Shown: in pieces, positions 22,875-35,927 of the stretch | Layout of the letters: each line of letters opens with the position of its first letter | Numbering within the stretch: the stretch's first letter is position 1 | Assembly (NCBI GenBank): GCA_023213395.1 | Contig: CM041465.1 | Location: forward strand, 84,513,741-84,577,740 | Origin: Cycas panzhihuaensis | Taxonomy: Eukaryota; Cycadophyta | Reading direction: 5' to 3' | DNA length: 64,000 bases | The notes under the pieces: model-generated | Told to the model about the DNA's origin: nothing | Databases searched by the model: none | The model's input: the letters and a program-made list of their open reading frames with translations, nothing else | Program-made: the position numbers and the translations under genes

Positions 22875-25347
22875 TGTTTCCTGGCCCGGAATGGATACTG
22901 AATCACCGACCTCGGTAAGTGCGGTATGTCTCTAGCATTATCATCACTTTTATGTCTTGATTGTGCGCTTACATATTTGCATGCGTATGACTTTGTGGCA
23001 CGGTCGTCCACACCTATGTTTAGCCTATGACGACTATAGCAGGGCACACTCTTAGCGAGTGTGGCACCTTGGTGACCGTTACTTCCCGTGATCCGCCTCC
23101 TCTCTCCTGGATCCACCGGGTTTGCGCCACCTCCACCCGTGTGATGTCTCATCGTCGCTTGGTTAGCTTGCCACCTCATTTGGGGCCTATTTACGCTCAG
23201 TGGGCCGTTTCTTGGCTTGTTTGCTCCCGTGGGTGTTTTAGTTGTCCTTTAGCCTTTTAGTTTGCCCCCTACGGGTTGGCGGGCCCCATTGTGTCTCCGT
23301 GTGTCTGCATCGTGATCAAGCCAAGTGATCTGCAGACCGAATTTTCGCAGATGCCTGGAATATTGCCTGCTAAAGTTTCCAGACGACTGCCTCGCTTGTT
23401 TTTAAAATCCGCGGTGGCAATTTCAGATTTATCATGAACCGCCACGTGGTTCGCGCTTTTCTCCCTCCCTGGTGCCCTATTCGCGTACTTTAGGGTTTTT
23501 CTTTAGTACTTAAACATCTTTTGGCTCGTTTTCAAGGATCCTTTTACTCACTTTTGGATTTACTCTCAAGAGGAACACTCTCTGCTCCGCTCTCTTCTTT
23601 GCTGCGCAATCGGACTGCACTCTTCATACCTTGACTCTCCTTTGGCTTGGCCGAGACGTTCTCACCCCTCAAACGCCTGGAGAGGGCTCCTTTGAAGCTT
23701 TCCACTGCTTTCTACCCAGGGCCCACGAGCTCCCGTTTGTGTGTTTCCTGCTCCACCTCCATAGCAGGCCCCAGCCTGCTCTATTCAGATTCTGTTGTTT
23801 GTTCCCCTTCTTCATGTCTTTTGGGCTGGGCAAATCCCTTGCCTCCCTTTCCGTGTACTCTTCACTTTGTATTTGTTTTGGTGATATCTACACTTGACTT
23901 ATTTGTTTTCATTTGTTGCTTGAGAGTTGGTTTTCCTCCCTCTTGAGGGCTGCGTACCACTCCCTCCTCCGCTCGCTGTCTTTGTCTGGCCCAAGGCGCG
24001 TTGAGGTTGCATAGGCTTTGGAGAGGAGCTGGGTGGATTCCGCACCACCGCCACGCTCCCTAAGCGGCTCAAAGCCCTCCAAAGCCTCCCTCTCGCCTGC
24101 TACTCTTGGCTTGCAAACAAGGGTTCAAGGCTCCCTTGGTTGCCCAAACCAAATCCACAAGTTGCGTGATTTGGGACCCTTTATTCAGTTTGGGTGCCAT
24201 CCATAGGCCCCAACCGCGGTTCTTACTCCACCTTTGCTCCGTTACGGTTTGCTCCCGTAGCATCCTTGCCTCCGTGGGTGTCTTTGGGTCTTTCTTGCCC
24301 CTTCTTGCACTGCTTTTCCACCCTTGAGTCTTGACTTTCTCCTCACGCCTGTGGCTCTGGGGAGAGGTTTGGGCACCATTTGCGGTGAGGCCACTCGAGG
24401 CTTACCTTGTTGTTTCCTTTCATTTGGATCGTTCTTCTTTAGTATTTTCCTTATTGGACTAACACCGATGCATGTACATTTAGACTCGTTTATGTTGTTA
24501 GACATATATTGCTAGATCTTTGTGTTGCATATAGGTGTCTCCCCGGCAGAGGGAGACCTTTGTTGCTTACGGTGTACTCGGACGCAGCGGAGAACATTGC
24601 TGTCCCCCTTCCACCCAGAAGCGTCCCTTGCATGTGTCATATTTTATGCTATCTCATTTGCTAGTTAGCGTTTCTTTCCTTCCTTGATATCGCATTTATT
24701 TTTCCTGGGAAGGTAAGGAAGCCCCTTTCGCCGCCGCTACATTTCACATCCCAGACGCGCTGGAGTGGTTGGGTGCTCCTCTGAAGGCTACGCCATCTCT
24801 CACGCCTTGCCCGGTGCACGCCCGTTCCCTTCGCTACCCTGGTCTTTTTCCTTCTTTTATTCTTTTCCTAGTAATTAGAACATCGAAGATTAAAAGGAAA
24901 ATTGCCTTTTGTATTGGTTTGCGATTTGTTTGCCTTGTTGCATGTACTTTTGTTATTCAGAGGAAAGGTTGTAGGAGTCTTCTTCTCCCTTACCCTTCCT
25001 CCCTCTTCCTAACCGCCGAGCGCCTTGCTTCCCGCATCGTCAGATACGGTTAGATTGTATAGGATTGTTCTTGGCCCATCCTTGTTAGGTTCTTTCTCTC
25101 TCCTTCCGCCACCCAAGGGTGGAGGGGCCTACTCCTGTGTCAACCCGGTCTGCCCCACGTATCTTCGCCCTTCGCTCAAGGCGGTGAAGGGTCACCCAAG
25201 AGTAGCCATACTCCATTGCAGATCCCGAACTCAAGGCCTCCACAAGACGGGCGCCTGCGTGGTAGTTGCTTGCCTTGTAGGTTCCACTTCCTACCGTTTG
25301 TCACCATCTCCCCGCGCCATCACGGTCGGTTATCCCAGAAAGGCGTC
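22875..25347 (+). repeat. Element B 3' LTR
   Basis: It starts TGTTTCCTGGCCCGGAATGG and its 23472-25347 part matches the 5' LTR. Its right end abuts integrase-coding sequence of element C at about 25347, with no recognisable flanking sequence between. Confidence 0.8.
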
Positions 25348-26195
25348 GGAGACTAAACATCATTAGAGCTATAACTCTGCCATCCTTCTCATAACACAAG
25401 TTTATCTTGACCATGATAGAGTACTTCACCAAATGGGTTGAAGCGGTCCTTCTATCATCCATTACTAGCAAGACCATAGCCACTTTTATCTACCAATATA
25501 TTATCTATCAATTCGGGGTCCCAGACATCCTAATCACAGATAATAGTACTCCTTTTTGTGATAAAGAGATAGATGAACTTTGTGGGAAGTTCAGGATATC
25601 CCACAAAACCTCTTCTCCTTATTACCCCCAGGCCAATGTCTAAATTGAATCTTTTAACAAAACCTATGTCAACATCTTAAAGAGAATTGTCACTCAATCC
25701 CAAAGGGATTGGCACCTCCAACTTCCTTCTATTTTATGGGCATATCACACTTCCATTCGTATGTCTACAAGGATGACCTCGTTCTCCCTCATGTATAGGA
25801 CCGAAATAGTCCTTCCCTTGTAAGTTAAAATCCCCTCTTTATATGTTTCTCTTTGAGGTCTCATCGATGAGGAGTCTTACTGCTAAGCTTTCCTCCTCGA
25901 CCTTGAAGCCTTGGACAATAGACACTTGATGGCATACCAAGCAAACCTCACCTCCAAGTCTAGGGCACGAAGAACATACGATAAATGTCTTCATCCTCAT
26001 CCTCTAAATCTTGGGGACCATGTCCTCAAGCTTGAATATCTCCATGACTGCTTATCTAAATTTATGCCTAAATTAGTCGATCCTTTCATCATTCTCAAGA
26101 GCCTTGATAATGACACCTATAAGATAATGACTCTAGATGGTCTCAAATTTAAGAAAGTTGTGAATGGTAAATTCCTAAAGAAGTTATATGTGTAA
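25348..26195 (+). pseudogene. Integrase, C-terminal two thirds (element C)
   Basis: The frame reads IEYFTKWVEAVLLSSITSKT, then FGVPDILITDNSTPFCDKEI, with a catalytic Asp in ITDN, then HKTSSPYYPQANV and IESFNKT with the catalytic Glu. The C-terminal part is HVLKLEYLHDCLSKFMPKLV and FIILKSLDNDTYKIM, ending at a stop at 26193-26195. TAA and TAG interrupt the frame at about 25640 and 25820-25890. The left boundary is a fusion with element B's LTR. Confidence 0.85.
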
Positions 26196-27004
26196 CCCTT
26201 TCTACTCCTGAGTAGGATAGGCATACCCCTTTATCGCTCTAAAATAAGCCTAAACTACCACTCCAAATACATCATCATTTCTCCTAGTCACAGTTATGAT
26301 GATGGTTTAGAGTGGCTCTTTATCCTTTTGACTTTGTTACTTAAATTGCATCTCTTGTACCCCTCTTGAGGGAGGCCTTTCTTTTCCTAGTTGGGTAAGC
26401 AAACCTCCTTTAATTCTAAGCAAGAAGTCACTTCCCAACTAAAGTCTTTTGTTACTTGGGTATCTACACCCCCTTAATCGTCACTTTCTTTGCATATCTA
26501 TTATGTTCCCCCTGACAGACATGTGTAGCACCCCCTCCTAGTCTCACATGCAACCATCATCGATATGTATAGTGATTGTGTGTACCTACTACAAGTGTGG
26601 TATCATATGAAAAGAAACATGAATATCATCTGTATATAATCTAATAACAAAAACCATATATAGCAATTAACTAAAGCTATCTAAATGCATGACCCCTTGT
26701 GAACCCGTGCACCTACATCCATATGCATATACTCATCTCTCTATGTATCATATAAACAAACTACACAACAAAGTAACAACATCACAAATCCATCATAACA
26801 TCATCATCATGTATCAAATGGGGTACCAATTGGCCCTTGTCTATATATATACAAAGTCATATAGTATAATAAAATCATATGGTACATCATCTAGCCAATA
26901 TATCTTAGGAAGCCAGAATCCTTGCATGGAGGAGTATAATTATATGTCTACATGTAGTGAAAACTTCCTGGAGATCTGAAGCTTTCCTGTCTAAAATTTA
27001 TAAT
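26196..27004 (+). other. Element C post-integrase spacer
   Basis: 26210-26320 and 26820-26970 match the spacers of A and B, including the ATAATTATATG block. No gene is supported. Confidence 0.55.
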
Positions 27005-28965
27005 GTACAATCTCCTAGATGCCATGACCTCAAGGAGTGTCATCCCCTCATCTGCGAGATCCCTCATCGAGGGACCACATACCTCCTAGGCTCCTACGAC
27101 GTCGTTGCAAGCTCCTTGCCTCATTCTCTTTATCTTAAGTTCTCCTCTGGGTCATCATCGTGGTGTGTGACCTACTATGTGACGACTTGGTGGAAATCTA
27201 CTCCATTAGTTAATCATATCTAGCTTGGATACGATCTCTTTCTCCCTCAACCCCATAGAGTCTCTCCTTCAGCCAGTGATCTAGATCCTACTCTCTACAT
27301 CGCTACTTGCTCCTCCTTACTAAGCCTCCAATCCTCATACCTAGCCCTGTAGGGTGTTCCTCTTGACCACTAGCTAGTCACTCTCTACCTGTAGCCCATC
27401 TAGGGTTCCCTATAGCTAACCAACCCTTACCTGGAGCTCTTGGGACTCTACCACCTATATATCCCTAGCCCGAATCAATGGGGTGAATGCCACTGTATGT
27501 GGCCCTACTGATCAGGGATCCTTACTAGCTAGGATTGGAGGATGTCCCTCTACATAGACTTGGGGGAATAACTCGTGTATTATCACCTCTAGTAGCCTTG
27601 CCATCTTTGCTCTTCCTGCCAAACCACGTATACCATATGTCAGTCTAGTATATATATGTATAAAAGCATCAAAGTCTAAATGAAATCATCTAGGGAAGTT
27701 ATAAGTGATTAAAAGGATGTCGAGTTAGGGTAGAATCTCAACTCCTAGGATGATTGGATCCTCTTCATGGATGATCACCTCCTCTTCTATAGCTCTCCCT
27801 ACTACTGCCTCTATCTCCTCAACCTTTAGCACTACCTCACCTACCACCTAGGCTACCGGGGCATCTCCTCCCTCTAATTCCCTCCTCTCTAGGGATCTCT
27901 TTATTTATGGTAGTTATTGTCAACTCTACCTCTGCCATCATAGCTACCACTACTACTAGGGCTCTACCTACAGCTCCCCCTCAGCCTGCTATTCCTAGTG
28001 GTGACTTATCTATCCCTGCTCGTGCCTATAGACCTGCCTCATCTCCTGTAGTTTCTGATGGTCTTTCTCCATCCCCTCCATCTCCAACATCATCATCATT
28101 TCCCTCATCAGGCTCATGTCCTAGCTCTCTTCCCTCATCATCGCTCTCCCAGTGGATTGCTTAATAGGGATCTATTGTGTAGTTGGTCAGGATCAAGATA
28201 TATAGTGATGTTGTTTCCATTGATCATTGTATGTGGACCTAGTCCTTAATCCCTATGAACCTCATCTGCCACCTGTGAACCATGGGGGACCTGGTTGAGA
28301 TGATATGTGGTCCTCCTAGCGATGCCATCACTCCAAAGTGGTCAAAAAACTAGCACTAGAGTAGTGTGCAATAGGAGAAACCTCCTCTACTAACTAACCA
28401 TATCTGATCTAGCTATGCAATCAAATTAGCTATTATCAAGGTAGCCTAGTCAAACCTCTCTTCAACCTCACACCTCCTAGTGGCAGTTATCTAGCCTCCT
28501 GGTATGTCCCTATAATTCTATTTCTAGGATATCTAGAATAGAATAGCCAAAGTAATTAGTTTCCTCATACAAGGAATTCTCAATAAAACCATAGCCTGGA
28601 CCAAGACTCCCCACCGATCCCATTGGCTCTGTCCTATAAAGAATCAGGCTACCTCCCTATGGGATTCATCTATGTTGGGTAGTATACCTAGTGATGTTGG
28701 TGTCCCTCTTGATGGTATGCCCAAGATCCTCTTGATATCCCAAGCATGATAGAGATATCTACCACTAGTGGGAGTTGGAATATGTGCCTCTATCTATCCC
28801 ACTAAGAGATGATATCTACTAGGAGGTGCTAGTCAGATGTATACTGTGGGATCTTGATGACCTTCAAAAGCACACAACATCGTAGAGTCATCCACTCATA
28901 TTGTGTCATCATTTTAATTAAGCTCATCATCACCATACCTATATTATCATGGTTATTAACCACAA
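27005..28965 (-). pseudogene. Antisense plant mobile domain (PMD) gene of element C
   Basis: The minus strand matches element A's PMD gene along its length. The start VINNHDNIGMVMMSLIKMM and IKIPQYTSD (about 28960-28830) align with A's VDNGENVSMAMLSYIKMMS and KTPQFTSD. The segment near 28240-28140, encoding a METTSL-like stretch, aligns with A's MEATSLYLL. The end near 27050-27100 aligns with A's 6880-6960. It is heavily decayed by in-frame stops. Orientation is opposite to integrase and aRH, as in A. Confidence 0.65.
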
Positions 28966-29473
28966 GAACATCCTACAAACCCCCAAAAACTAGTTAGAGA
29001 TCTACAAATCCCCCCTGCCATGTGCCATAACCCCCCTTTGGATGGATGGATCTCCATTAGGCTGAGCAAACCCATCCATCGGGACCCCTTTTCTCTTTTT
29101 CTACCATCCAACCTCTGCCCTACATCAAACTCTATGGTACTATAGATATTAATATGGGCCTTATTGAGAAAATCCTATTTTCTTGGTGATCCTACCACAA
29201 ACTTTATAGTACCATGATATTTGTTGTGAGGCCATGGATACCCCCCTAAAAATGGTAGGAGATGGCCTAAAAAACTCAAAATTATTTTCCTTAGTGGACC
29301 TAACTTGGCCCACTAAGACCAAGGCTGCCAAATGCCCTGGTCCTCCCCCTTCTTAGGCCTCATTTGAGCTCTAGGGGGTCTTGATCACCCTTATGGGATC
29401 CAAAATAAACTCTTAAAATTGTAAAAAAGCCATTAAAAGTAATTGATGAAATGAAATGGCTAGGGGATTATCC

Positions 29474-29674
29474 ACTCACTAGATTAGGCCTAATCGTTGT
29501 CATCTCATCTCTATGATCTCGATATCTATCCTTTCTCCCTAATCTAATGGATAGATCTTTCACTAGGTGCTCCCAAATACTAGCATAGCCTCGTTGCATA
29601 AAGGGAAGGGCTCCATAACTCTTGTGGGGCCTGTGAAAATAAACCCCATTTTTACCCTTCTCCCCTTTATTATG
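29474..29674 (-). promoter_or_regulatory. Antisense TATA-like box, leader and splice-donor-like site (C)
   Basis: On the minus strand GCATAATAAAGG (29674-29663) is followed by a GGAGAAGGG-type leader nearly identical in layout to element H, and by GTGAGT at 29479-29474. It lies about 500 bp upstream of the PMD reading frame. Position and order match A and H. Confidence 0.45.
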
Positions 29675-30232
29675 CGAGGTCTCTCAGGGATACCACTTCT
29701 ATTCGCCTTATTGTGATAGCTCTTAGGATCATTTCTCCATCCTTATTTACTTTTTCTTTAGGGTCTGATCCTTATCTTACTCCTGTAACCACCATTTTGC
29801 TCCCTTTTGGTGCATTTATAGTGACCCCTTCAACCTCCTAGAGGCTCCTTTTGCCTTATTTTTTGTACTGCTCTAAAACCTACCCACGTTTATACTCCTT
29901 TAACTCATTTCGGTGTCTTAGATCCATTTTTGACATCTGTTTAAGCCTTTAAATATCCTAGGGGAATCTCCTCCTCTCTCCAAGCCTCCATAAGCCCTTT
30001 CATGACCCCTAGGGGCTCTAAAGAAGTATATCTATGAATCTTTTCTTTCCCTTTCATCGGGTAAGCCTCCCTTGAGCCTAGTAGCCTATCTCTAAGGCTC
30101 TCTTATTCTCTCATGATCCATATTTATAGTTTTATGAGATGTTGTATCCCCATCACTACCTCTTTCTTTTACATCTTAACTTTATCGTCACCATCTCTTC
30201 TATCGCTTGACTTAGACTCTATTCTTTTTACC

Positions 30233-30640
30233 ATGGTATTGCTCATCTTTACTAATGGAAAAAGTCATAGCAATCTTAGACCTTTTGTAGCTGCATGGAT
30301 CCCTCTGGATATGACTATATGCATTCCGGTATCTTACTACCCAAGTCTATGAATAATGAAGTTGAATACACAGATGTTATCAAAGCCCTTACTGATGCAC
30401 TTCACTTTCACCATGGCCCTATCATCCTCTATTGTGACTCTCAGATCATCGTGTCACAACTAACCCAAGTTTACTAGGTGTGTTAATCATGATTGAGATC
30501 TCTTGCTTCAACTACCAGGTCCTTTTTATCTCTCTTCTCTTCCATGGATGTTTAGCACATTCTCTGAGATCTGAATGTTGAGGTAGAAGGCCTTGTTTAT
30601 TGCATCCTCAAGCATCATCTCCTTCTCTTGGATGATCCTT
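30233..30640 (+). pseudogene. Archaeal-type RNase H (aRH) of element C
   Basis: It starts MVLLIFTNGKSHSNLRPF; after a frameshift near 30295 it reads GILLPKSMNNEVEYTDVIKA and YCDSQIIVSQLT, then after stops DLNVEVEGLVYCIL. The first catalytic Asp is Asn here (FTNG against FTDG in A), while the Glu (NNEVEY) and second Asp (CDSQ) are kept. It is inactive as written. Confidence 0.8.
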
Positions 30641-31126
30641 CCTAAGTAGCCTAATGGGTTGCATGATCACTCAGGCTCTAAGATCATCCCTTCTTTCATT
30701 GTGATCTATTCATACCTCTGAAAGTAGGCCACTAATGAGGTTAACTATGGTGACCACTAGGTTTGTTCCTTCATACCATCCATGGCATGAGGCCCTTACA
30801 CTTTGACTCTCCATATATATAGATCTTTTACTCATATTCATTCATTGGTTATGCTTACAACCTTGCATAGTGTTTATCTTATATGAGGGAGATGGGGGAA
30901 ACCCCCTCATCCCCTCATTCTTTTATACTAAACTATTGGGTAACATATAGGTAGCCCCTATGATGTGCCTTCCTCTCCTTATCCACGTGATCCACCATGA
31001 CACCTACCACTCCCCTTAGACAATGACACTTTTTACATTAGTCAATGATTCTAATCTTTTTATGTTGATAGCATTTTCCATTGCTAGATATTCCTGAGTG
31101 ACGAGGCTCTACTATCAAGGAGGCTG
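30641..31126 (+). other. aRH to 3' LTR segment of element C
   Basis: Non-coding by appearance. It ends in a purine-rich AAGGAGGC next to the LTR start. No other feature is seen. Confidence 0.4.
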
Positions 31127-34100
31127 TGTTTCTCAGCTACTGGGAATAGATATGGATATCACCACTTAGGTAGGCATAGGTATACATATCTATCCTTGCT
31201 CCTCATTTACTTTAGGATATGATGAGATGTTTAATGGTTGTATTCTATATGATATTATTGCATGCATAGCTGAGATGCCTAGTTTGCCTAACTATTTTTG
31301 TGCTTATGATTATGATCCAGCCTATGATGACTTAGGACCATAGTCCTATGGCACCATATAAACCCTCATGACACCTCCTTAGCACTCTTGGGTACTCATG
31401 AACCCCCATAGCCCACCTTTTGTTCATTATTAGAATTATACATGATCCCTAACACCTCATTTTAGGCATGATTATCTTTATATATGTCATTCATCCTTCA
31501 TTTGGGCCTTTATTACCCTCTTTTATGCATTTGGAAAGGTCCCACTGATGCCTAGAGGTCCCTTAGAGGCCTTAATAGTCTAACATACCTCTTTGTTGTG
31601 CCTTAGGACTCTTCTTTTGGGGTTGCCCTAGGCCTCCTTTTTATTTTTCCTTGTATTTTATTTACACCATGGTAATATTTGTGGTACTGTGGCAAACTTC
31701 ACAGTACTGTAAAGTTTGCCATGGGGTGACTGTCCATTGACTTATGTGGCCTGGCAACTACTAGTTTCACATTTATTATGAAGCTAACACATGGTAAGAC
31801 ATTGTTTCCTACCCAAAGTAAACCCTAATCACTTGAGAAACCTAATTTGGGCATAAAAACCTAATTTTGAGTTCATTCTACCTATTTTGGCTATCATACA
31901 AAAGGAAAAATGCCTCCTACATGCACTTCTAGTCTCTCCTCCTATTCTTCTCTCCTCTAAGGGTAAAACCCTATAACATAGGTCTATATCAACTCTTCTC
32001 TAATATATCTTCCTTCCATGGTTCTCACTCTAGTAGAAACAATAGGTTTTACAAGGTTTTGAGTCTCATTCTTGCCTTGAAAAAGATCCCTTCTTCACCT
32101 AGTAAGAAGGACCCTTATCGTTTCATTGGTACATGAGGTAACATCCATTTTACTTCAAATTTTTATGGCTATACATAGGCTTATTTCTTGTTGTTATTTC
32201 CTTAGCAAGAATATTTGGTAAATATCTCTATTTGTTTCAAGTCTTGCATATGTTTTTATCTTTTTTAAGTGTCTAAAGGAAGGTAAACCCTTCCTTTCCC
32301 CTTTGATTACACCTCTATATCCATTAGGTTTTTCTTTGGACAAAAGTAGGTGGATTGTGGGACTCTTTTGAGAGGGAGAAGAGGAGTTTATAGCTAGGGT
32401 TCTAACCTTCATAGCCATATCCTCTAGGGCAACCCCTACTTCTCTTAGCCTTCCTACTCCATATCTATCCTACACTCTAAGAAACCCCTTGGGTGAGGGC
32501 CTCTACTAGTTGTAACATTTGTAGCCCCTTGTAATGCCTATAATTAACTTTTATACACACTATTTGGTAGCATTCTTCTTTGTATGCTTTGTCATTTCAT
32601 GAGACTTACATCTCTGTTGTATATCTTGCAAAAGTTACAATATTACGACTTTTGTAACATTTATGCTTTTTACAACTTCTTGATCCTTGTAAGTTACTTT
32701 ATTTTCATTTACTTAGAGTCTTGAATCCTCTCTTAACTTATTTCCTAGAGTACCTGAGCACATAGGAGGTGGCTTATTTGAGGGAGCTAGCCATTCTAAG
32801 GGTCTCCTTTTTCTCACCTTTAAAACCCCCCTTTTTCCCTAAATATTACTTGGAAACATTTGAGTATATAGTGGGAAGATTGAGAAATATATTGTTTTCT
32901 TTTATTTTGAAATAACAATCAAGTTTAGAGTTCATTTTGATGAGCATACGTACACACACACATCCATATACACATGCCCATGTATATTATTACTTGTTGA
33001 AAGGGTTTGTCCACAAGGAAACTCCGCTCACCTTTAGTAAGCAAGATCATGTTGAAAGGTACATATATCTTATTTACATTTATTTTCCTTTAAATCTTTC
33101 CTTTAAAGTTCTTTACTCTTTTGTAATTCATTCTAAGGAAGGTATGGAAGCCCCATCTACAGCTTTGTCCATAATGCCAATTGTGGCTTGGAGCCTAAGG
33201 TGATTGGTGAAAGGAAGACAACAAAGGTAAAAGAGAAGCACTCTATCGACTGGCTTATTTCCAAGTGTATTTCTTCTAACCTTCCTCTTCTTCCTTATTC
33301 TTCCCTTCCCCCCTTCTTCCCAAAAAGGAAATCGGTTGCATTTACACATAACTTGCAACCATTTGTTTTGTTTACTTGCATTCATCAAAGAAAAAGCAAA
33401 AAGGAGCATCTTCATATTTTCACTCTTGACTCTTGCATTAGCATGTATAGACCTTGCTTCCCTCTTTCCTCTTGCATAAACATAAAAAAGGGTAACTTGA
33501 ACTAGCGAATCTCTCATTCCTCCCCTTAAAGGAAAAGTGATAGAAAGGATTTTCTTTTCCTTGTTACACCCTTTTTACATTCACTTTGCATGCACAGGTA
33601 TAAAGGGTAGGATTGGGAAAGAGAACTTGGGCTCTTGATAGTTATCCTCCTTGTATGCATCATTAGGGAAAAGGTTACATAGATTACTCATACTCTTTGT
33701 CTTCTTTACACCCTGATTCTCCCTTTATTTAATCTCTCATTGACAAAGATAAAAGAGAGAGAGGACAAAAGAGATAAAGAGAGTATCCTCTTAAGTTACA
33801 TTTATTTTGAATTGATACCTTATATCTTCATACTACCTTTAAACAAGACTAAGATACTACCTAAACCCTTGGTATACTTAGTCAATTTGCTTTGCTTAGC
33901 CTAAACCCTAGAGTTATACCCTTTAGGTAATCTTTAGTAAAACGCACCATTAGTCTTATCTTCTCATATTTGGTTTTTGCATACCAAATCCCTTTCACAT
34001 CTTTTAACTAATCATTTCTCTCTTTTATTTCATAGGACCCTACCCTATTAGGGCTTACCTTTTCTCTTCCCCTTCTTCTAGGAAGAGGGCTTTGATCTTT

Positions 34101-34371
34101 CCTCTCTTTCCTTCACCCATCAGGATAGGAGAGTCCTTCCTTAGGATACTCAGTAAACCGAGGACACCCTTGCCTAACTCAAATCCGAGAAGGTATCTGC
34201 CAAAAGGGAAGGTTTTGTGCGCTATTTGCGGGTCTATAAACCTACATTCTAATGCACATATGCCCTTTGTGGGTGATCTCTCCTCTACCTCTGAGGACTC
34301 TTAAGCCCTTAGCATAGTGATAGTGTAGGCTTAATATCCTTATGCTTAGTGACCCCTAAAGGCATGCTTCT
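31127..34371 (+). repeat. Element C 3' LTR
   Basis: It starts TGTTTCTCAGCTACTGGGAA, the decayed form of the palindromic LTR start seen in A. Long parts match the minus-strand LTR of element H (53851-57716), and its last 150 bp resembles the LTR ends of A and H. There is no terminal CA; the end is placed where C and H diverge. Confidence 0.7.
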
Positions 34372-35340
34372 AATGTTATATAAGGACTCTTACTTGGTTG
34401 GATAATAATCATATCCATAAGTTCAATGGTTGCTTTTTCAATCTCATTCTTTTAAAAGTATTCTTTTCAATATGGCCTTAAACTCATTACATCGTGGGGT
34501 GTTTTTAGTTCAATAAAGTAATGGAATCCACAATCTGGAGGGGTAGAAATAGGGATAAGCACAAAAATAGATAGGTACTTGGTAATTAGATTTTGGATTT
34601 TAGGGTTGGTTATGATATACATTTTTATGTTATTGATACAAACTATATATTTGACATTATTATTCAAATCTCGATACATTCTGCTAGGGGAGATAAGTTT
34701 ATTAGGAGGAGTTTATATCCCATGGAGTTTATGGGTTTACCCATGGTTGTCTTTAAATAATATAAAAGAATTATTAGTGAAATGATTTATGTTGTATGTG
34801 CCTAATGTTTAAAGCCATGGACCTTAATGATGGTACCAGACCCACCTATAGATAGGCCATGGAAATTAGAGATTAGGGTCCTATTTGAATTTGTATATTT
34901 TATATCATTCTTATATAATGAAAGGAAAGATGTCTAAGTAAGTAACAAATTAACCTAATTTTAGGTATTATGTATAGGTTTAGTTGACATGCTAACAATA
35001 CATCAATAAAGTTTAACATCATACTATCATTGATTAGGATAGTAATAGGTGTTCTTAGTGTTCCCTTAACATGATGGGGTTTTAGGTATGATACAAAGGA
35101 GATAATTGATAATGAAGCCTCAAGTTTAGGCTCTAATGGCTAAGAAGGGTCTTAAGAGAGGATTTAATCAACTTCTTCATCAGTCCCTTCATGATTAATA
35201 TCTAAATCATCTTCTAAATCAATACCAATGGTATATATTACTCTTTTTTATTTACACACCCTATTTTGATTGGAGATCCACTTCTCTAAGCATGTTATAC
35301 AAAGGTTAGTTTCCATCCTTCTATTGGAATTTTTTGGAGA
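34372..35340. other. Unassigned AT-rich sequence
   Basis: No conserved protein motif, RNA gene or match elsewhere in the window was recognised. Short ORFs of 70 codons or fewer are not supported. It may be the host site into which element C's LTR was joined. Confidence 0.3.
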
Positions 35341-35572
35341 TATACTATAATAAACTATCATACCAATGGAGAGGTCCCCCCACCAAGTAGACTATTACCT
35401 CTCACTATTTTGAATAGGCTAGCCCTACCTAGCCTCATTTTCATTAGTATTCATATGATCCATAGGCCCTAGCTATGACAATGTTTTGTATATTAGTGAT
35501 GTTTAGCACATCACCCTATCACCCCATAAGTAGCGGTGCCTCCATGAGATTTGAACCTGGGTCTTAGATCTT
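35341..35572 (-). repeat. ~241-bp PBS-like repeat, inverted copy (left part)
   Basis: Its reverse complement matches the repeats at 42188-42681 (GGTTCAAAT and TAGGTAGGGCTAGCC blocks). It continues at 42089-42187 on the other side of chromovirus D, which inserted into it. Confidence 0.75.
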
Positions 35573-35913
35573 TGTAACATAACCCCACCTTTCCTTAGCA
35601 AGTGGGAACCACCAATAAGTAAGGATTAAGGGGTTTAGTAAGTTATGTGTATGGACCACTAAGCCATCCAATAAGATGTAAGGCTGCTAGGGCCACCAAT
35701 AGAATCATTAAGAATGAAGACCCTTACTTGTGTATCTAAAGGGTTAAATCACTTGTAATGTTATTGAGTATGGTATCTTGAAAGGAGAAAGTACTTCAGT
35801 ACTTATTTTGGTGATTCATTTTCTATGACTTGCTTGTGCACTCATGTTATTTGGCTTCATTTTCTGCTAATTATCACTCCTACAAGCCCAAATTTATAAG
35901 AAGAAATGGTCCA
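35573..35913 (+). repeat. Element D 5' LTR
   Basis: Starts TGTAACATAACCCC and ends GGTCCA. It aligns along its whole length to 41748-42088 with scattered transitions. Confidence 0.9.
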
Positions 35914-35915
35914 AG

Positions 35916-35927
35916 TGGTATTAGAGC
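35916..35927 (+). promoter_or_regulatory. Primer-binding site of element D (initiator tRNA-Met type)
   Basis: TGGTATTAGAGC, two bases after the LTR, differs by one transition from the common plant TGGTATCAGAGC site complementary to initiator tRNA-Met. Confidence 0.8.

Larger units (their letters stand above)
12909..25347 (+). mobile_element. Element B: Tat-type Ty3/gypsy element with two LTRs
   Basis: LTR copies at 12909-14797 and 22875-25347 flank gag, protease, RT, RNase H, integrase and aRH in Tat order on the plus strand. It is much more GC-rich than elements C to I and shows little TAG-type decay; instead nearly every domain is broken by short indels. The antisense PMD gene present in A and C is missing: the spacer passes directly from a segment matching A's 7000 to the aRH. 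The left LTR lacks its first ~600 bp. No clear target-site duplication is visible because both flanks are other broken elements. Confidence 0.85.
25348..34371 (+). mobile_element. Element C: 5'-truncated Tat-type element
   Basis: Starts inside integrase, then spacer, antisense PMD gene (minus strand), its upstream region, aRH and a 3' LTR. LTR, gag, protease, RT and RNase H are absent at the left. It is AT-rich and carries many changes of the C-to-T type. The right LTR end is placed by comparison with element H. Confidence 0.8.

Noticed and set aside
34372-35340. Possible host gene fragment between element C and the repeat cluster
   Set aside because: I found no conserved protein motif, long frame or splice structure.
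35560-35572. tRNA-like GGTTCAAATCTC and TGGTATCA motifs as a tRNA gene
   Set aside because: No cloverleaf arms could be built around them; they belong to the ~241-bp repeat units.
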